A stretch of 64,000 nt of DNA from NCBI GenBank assembly GCA_903813345.2, contig CAIIXF020000012.1, positions 11,328,932 through 11,392,931 of the forward strand, read 5' to 3'. The notes under the pieces are model-generated. The model had not been told where the DNA came from and did no database searches. It saw only the letters and a program-made list of their open reading frames with translations. The stretch comes from Owenia fusiformis (lineage: Eukaryota > Annelida > Polychaeta > Sabellida > Oweniidae). Shown here in pieces: positions 60,162 to 64,000 of this stretch. Each line of letters starts with the position of its first letter. Position 1 is the stretch's first letter. The position numbers and the translations under genes were made by a program.

Positions 60162-60322
60162 GCCTCAGTCACATTTGCCCTACGATGGCCGTACGGCGGC
60201 CAAAATCGATATAGAAAATCTACATCGTACTGCTAATCCCTATATTATATACTGCACGTTTCTCTCGATTTTGAGAGGCTATGACCGCCGTACGGTTGCC
60301 GTCGATCAAATGTAACTGAGGC
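60162..60322. mobile_element. Family K palindromic MITE
   Basis: The ends GCCTCAGTCACATTTG and CAAATGTAACTGAGGC are inverted. A second pair inside (ggccgtacggcggcc; gaccgccgtacggttgcc) extends the palindrome. It is about 160 bp. Confidence 0.8.
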
Positions 60323-60370
60323 ATAAACAATTTTATCTCACTGGTTAGCGTATGCACGCGCTAAAATACA

Positions 60371-60478
60371 GTCTCCAACTTTTAGTGGACGGTTTACGGT
60401 GATGGGCGTTTGGTGTTCAGCGGTCAGCGTCTGTACCAAATGGCGGGGTGACATTTTGCAAGTTAATGCTTTGTTTAT
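60371..60478. repeat. Family B repeat (reverse orientation)
   Basis: The inverse of the family core is visible (gtaccaaatggcggggtgac, ttgcaagttaatgctttgt). Confidence 0.7.
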
Positions 60479-61291
60479 CGTTATTTAAATGCAGCTTTAT
60501 ATCATATTTCGTCCAATTTATCATAAAAGTGATCAGTAAAAACTGAAACACACTTGACGTGCATACACAATCGACATTTTTGTTCATTCATAGAGCTTCA
60601 AAGGGAAGTCAACGGTATTTTTAACTGCACATTTACTTTGTTGAGGAAAGGTTGAAATGTTCCAGAGTTCACACGTTGATCTGTTGCTATGCTACCATGG
60701 ATGTCAAAGGATATTACATTATGGAAATGAAGCTCTCATAATGAAGGTTAAATTGAGGTAATATCTTTAGTATTTATTTACTTTGTAACTGGATTAGAAA
60801 ATGAACTTTTTATTTTTTCCTCGAAATGTTGCTCATTTTGTCCAAAAACACCATATAATCAAAATCACATCACATTTCCTAAACAAAAATGAACTTTTCA
60901 TATTACGTAATTTGAAATACATGAAGACGGTACAATAGATATTATTAAAACATTGATTTCCACCAGCCTTTAACATTTTGATTTCAATGAACATTTACGA
61001 ACAAATGTTGTCACGATGTCACCATGGTGACGAGAAAGCACAAAGTGCAAGACTTGGAGAAACACAAATCCCTAGGGCTATAAATCATCTAAACCGTGAA
61101 CATATGATAAAATGCAAAATTAAATACAAAAACATCAGCTACATGTACAAATCATAAAAAGCTATTTGCTAATTTAAGTCCAAAAAACCACGGGATGGAC
61201 CGAAACGTCGAATATCGGGAAAAACTGGAGCATTATGTTTTGACGTTGTCATAGAAAAACGAGTTTTCTGAGTGTATGACGTCTGCACAGA
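60479..61291. other. No recognisable feature
   Basis: AT-rich DNA upstream of GRK2 with no assigned repeat or supported coding sequence. Confidence 0.5.
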
Positions 61292-62107
61292 TTAAAGTCC
61301 CCATCTAAAGTTTAAACCACTTTGGCTTATATTGTAGTCTTACCCAATGTTATCAAAGTTTGATATGTGAAACTTTTTTTTTAAATTCCAAAAAGTGGTT
61401 TTTGATAGACTTTTTGTTCCAAAATTTGTGAATTTAATTAAAACTAACTTTTAGAGGTCACACATATATTTTAATTAGCCACAATTCATACCAATGCATA
61501 GCATTCATCCTCCCATGTTTTTTGCCGAAAAAATTAAGAAAATCGGTTCATAAATAAGCGAGAAATGAACTCATCAGTGCATGAAAATGGTTCCGAGAAA
61601 AATGCATTTCAAAATTTTAGTTCTCATAGAAACCAATGGTACAATGATATCTAAAACATAATATATTCTTTCTTTTAACCTGGTTAGACAATTAGCATTG
61701 GTTTATTATTGAAGTCTAGCATATTTAGAAAAGATTGACATCGAAAATGTTTTTGATACCTTAGTGACATCACTAATGTTGCAAAATATTTTTGATATGC
61801 TAAAACATGGAAGTGGCGCATTAAATATGGCATTTTATTATTGAAATAGAGTGTCCTTTATTCAATCTTTGCATTGGCGTTAAAAAGATAATCTTTTTTG
61901 AAATGCATTAAGAAATATTTGATGATTAAAAAATTTCAACTTTTTTTAAAAAATGGCGGGAAATTTGAAAATTTCAGAAATGAAATGCTCACAAATTTTT
62001 TTTCAAAATTCTTTTTTTCCAAAAATCTCTAAAATAATTTTTTAAGTCATGACAAATAGTAAATGAATGATAAAAAAATATTTTCAAACTTTAGACGGGG
62101 ACTTTAA
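61292..62107. mobile_element. TTAA-flanked non-autonomous element (piggyBac or Kolobok type)
   Basis: The ends TTAAAGTCCCCATCTAAAGT and (inverse) TTAAAGTCCCCGTCTAAAGT differ at one base, with TTAA at both edges. The 816-bp interior is AT-rich and non-coding. TTAA duplication occurs in piggyBac and Kolobok; the AGTCCCC end does not settle which. Confidence 0.82.
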
Positions 62108-62593
62108 AGGGTGACGCATATCGTTTAGCAAATCGAACGCTCGTTTCTGGTGTTGCTCACCGTTTAGTATAAAAGGCCCGATCCCGGAATAATACTCAAG
62201 GGTTCACAGGTTCGAGGTCGTTGTGTCAACACCTCTAACTGTTATATAGCATAAGTGTATTATAGATCGTCACACATTTATAAAAGGGTGATTTTTATTT
62301 TGACAAATCAATTCCACATTTATGGGTGACGTTTCAGGATCTTCTATTTGTGTATAATAAGGAAAAATTGGCATCTTAATTTCCCCATAACGTAATAGCA
62401 CACAGCTTGGCATATGAAATATCCTACAAATGAAACAAAGCAGTTCTAATACAAGGATTTATATTGGCTGTTGTACATGTATTCTTTGAACGCAATCACT
62501 CTTTTGATAACGTTTTCAAAATCATTATAAACGGATTACTTTATCTCAAAGACAATTTCAATAAACTGGATTTTACAGAACTCCCCTTATTTC

Positions 62594-62635
62594 TTAAAAA
62601 TGGACTGATCCAGTTGATTCGCCTGAAGCCGCCAT
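62594..62635 (-). promoter_or_regulatory. YY1/TISU-like start motif with 13-codon ORF
   Basis: The minus-strand sequence caatATGGCGGC matches the TISU consensus SAASATGGCGGC at 11 of 12 positions. It opens MAASGESTGSVHF and a stop at 62594. No donor follows within the frame. It may mark a promoter or first exon of a minus-strand transcript upstream of GRK2, or be a chance YY1 site. Confidence 0.3.
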
Positions 62636-62990
62636 ATTGTTTTTATACGGGATGCTAATCGGAACCCTTTAAGAAAAATATTCATATTGAAACAGAATTG
62701 GCTTACAAAAGATCTAGAATTCCAACAGTAGTGATACGACGTCAGATACTGTACATCACGGCGTAACATTGTAATTGTCCATTTTACCGACAAAATGCAA
62801 AGATTTACGCGATAAATATGCGCAATGCTCCTCCAAGTAATTGCAGAAGTTTTAATATTCGTGGAATCTTCTTAAAAACTTCAAGTTTTGTTCAGATTAA
62901 TGTGTGCTTCAATACAATTCTATATTCAAAAAGGTTGTATCACGATATACAGAATTAGAATCACCAGAAACTAGACATTTCAAACCCTAC

Positions 62991-63076
62991 CCGTTTTCTT
63001 CTTTGTCGCGCTTTTCGGCCCCGCGCTCTCGTTGTCGCACCGTCTTTCTAGACACTTTCAAAGTGCCCCTTGTCAT
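62991..63076 (-). CDS. Basic first-exon candidate (28 aa + split codon)
   Basis: The minus-strand frame reads MTRGTLKVSRKTVRQRERGA then EKRDKEEN, and ends GG|gtaggg (phase 2). Without splicing it stops one codon later at 62987. The stretch is CpG-rich against an AT-rich background and unusually rich in Lys/Arg. It could be the first exon of an unknown gene upstream of GRK2 on the same strand. No second exon was identified. Confidence 0.25.
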
Positions 63077-64000
63077 ATTCAACTGATATACACAGACGGG
63101 AAGATATTAAGGATTGTTAAATGCATAATTTGTAATTGATTTTAACTCGAATATTTAGTTTTATTTATTTGAAGCAATGAATAATAAAGGAGAACATATA
63201 ATACGCTAACGGCATAACGTCTTATTTTGTAAAGGCTTCACTTGGGGTTGCGGTGATAAAATGATGTCTATCTCAATATATACTGGATCAAATTAAATGA
63301 AATTAATTGTATGTAGTAAGGGGTATATTTAATAGAACATGCTGAAACATTGAAAAGTTTTGAATGTTTATCCCTTAATTAGAAATATTTGAACTCAAAA
63401 AATGAAACGTAATTTTGTGAATTTTTCACATGGCTTCACTTCATATTTCTTTCAATTTATGCTTCTTACAGACTGAATTTCAATCGAAATGATATAGTTT
63501 TTTGATAAAAATATAGAATATGATATGCCTTTCAGGAATCAAAAAATAATAATTCACCTTTCAAACGATTTAATGTTTAATTGATCAAAATATATATCTT
63601 GTTGGTACGAAATTCTGCCTGTCCACACTTTTTTTGCATAAATATAAGCGTTAAGTTAGCATTGTTATATTATGACGTCATCAACCAGAATCTGTTTGTC
63701 TTTTTCAAAATGGTGAATTTAAATATTGTGAAAGTTTGAGAAAGATCCGTTAAGAAATGAAAAAGTTATCTTCATTTTTCGTTTAAAATTGAAATCATTT
63801 TTCTTCAAAATGTTACAGTCCACACCCGGTTTTAGCATATAAAGTCGCATAATACGGCTTGCGTGATTCGCATTTAAAAAGTCCCAAATCAGTTATTTGG
63901 AATTCTGATAGGCAAAATATTTCATGGACATACGTGTTGAACTGATGACGAAAAATTGTAGAAAAATATGATTTTGCTGTCGAGATATTGCGGTTTTAAA
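63077..64000. other. No recognisable feature
   Basis: AT-rich DNA. A TGACGTCA palindrome (about 63674) is the only motif of note. Confidence 0.45.

Noticed and set aside
62190-62220. Pol III B-box-like ggttcgaggtc
   Set aside because: It lacks the consensus tail, and no tRNA fold surrounds it.
1-64000. LTR retrotransposons, retroviruses, Polintons or full LINEs
   Set aside because: No long terminal repeats, reverse transcriptase, integrase, capsid or polymerase motifs were seen on either strand.

Overview
This is an AT-rich, intron- and repeat-dense animal genome segment, most likely from a marine invertebrate. No prokaryotic or viral features were seen. One host gene accounts for almost the whole window. 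The minus strand carries the first four coding exons of a G protein-coupled receptor kinase of the GRK2/3 (beta-adrenergic receptor kinase) type: exon 1 at 58219..58331, exon 2 at 57889..57965, exon 3 at 56158..56231 and exon 4 at 2555..2656. The exons join in phase (113, 77, 74 and 102 nt) and encode residues 1-122 without gap against the vertebrate protein. They cover the receptor-binding N-terminal helix and the first part of the RGS-homology domain. The rest of the gene (kinase and PH domains) must lie beyond base 1. Intron 3 alone is about 53.5 kb. The species cannot be fixed from the sequence; an echinoderm or a lophotrochozoan would fit the protein and the repeats.

The giant intron is a landfill of DNA transposons and minisatellites. 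From left to right it holds: a CpG-rich promoter-like patch with a possible nested plus-strand gene (about 3.2-8.8 kb); a hAT-like foldback element with tandem-repeat arms at 5319..7858, inserted in an older palindromic repeat; a 31-33 bp minisatellite (10.5-11.6 kb); a duplicated CRE block and a nearly perfect 119-bp palindrome (15.5-15.9 kb); a clean hAT element (16128..16681); a second, larger foldback element (17.0-22.9 kb) with another inverted-repeat element nested in its centre; a shrunken piggyBac copy with a transposase start (28844..29546); a second promoter-like patch with a two-exon candidate (29.9-30.4 kb); minisatellites at 35.1-35.8, 36.1-37.1 and 42.4-43.1 kb; and a 33-bp array (53.9-55.5 kb) broken by a hAT MITE that is itself broken by a second hAT element carrying a BED-finger remnant.

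Upstream of GRK2 (58.3-64 kb) there is a mariner-type MITE, a TTAA-flanked element and two short promoter-like patches with start codons in YY1/TISU-like or CpG-rich contexts. About ten short interspersed repeat families recur throughout. They are called families A, B, C, D, G, H, J and K here, plus TA-flanked mariner MITEs. Family A (palindromic, ends like acagtaaaacctgtct) and family B (core like cacctgccatttgttaca) are often found together as nested composites.

Only the GRK2 exons are certain as genes. The nested plus-strand genes are hypotheses built from splice signals, reading phase and promoter motifs. No LTR retroelement, Polinton or other capsid-bearing element was recognised.
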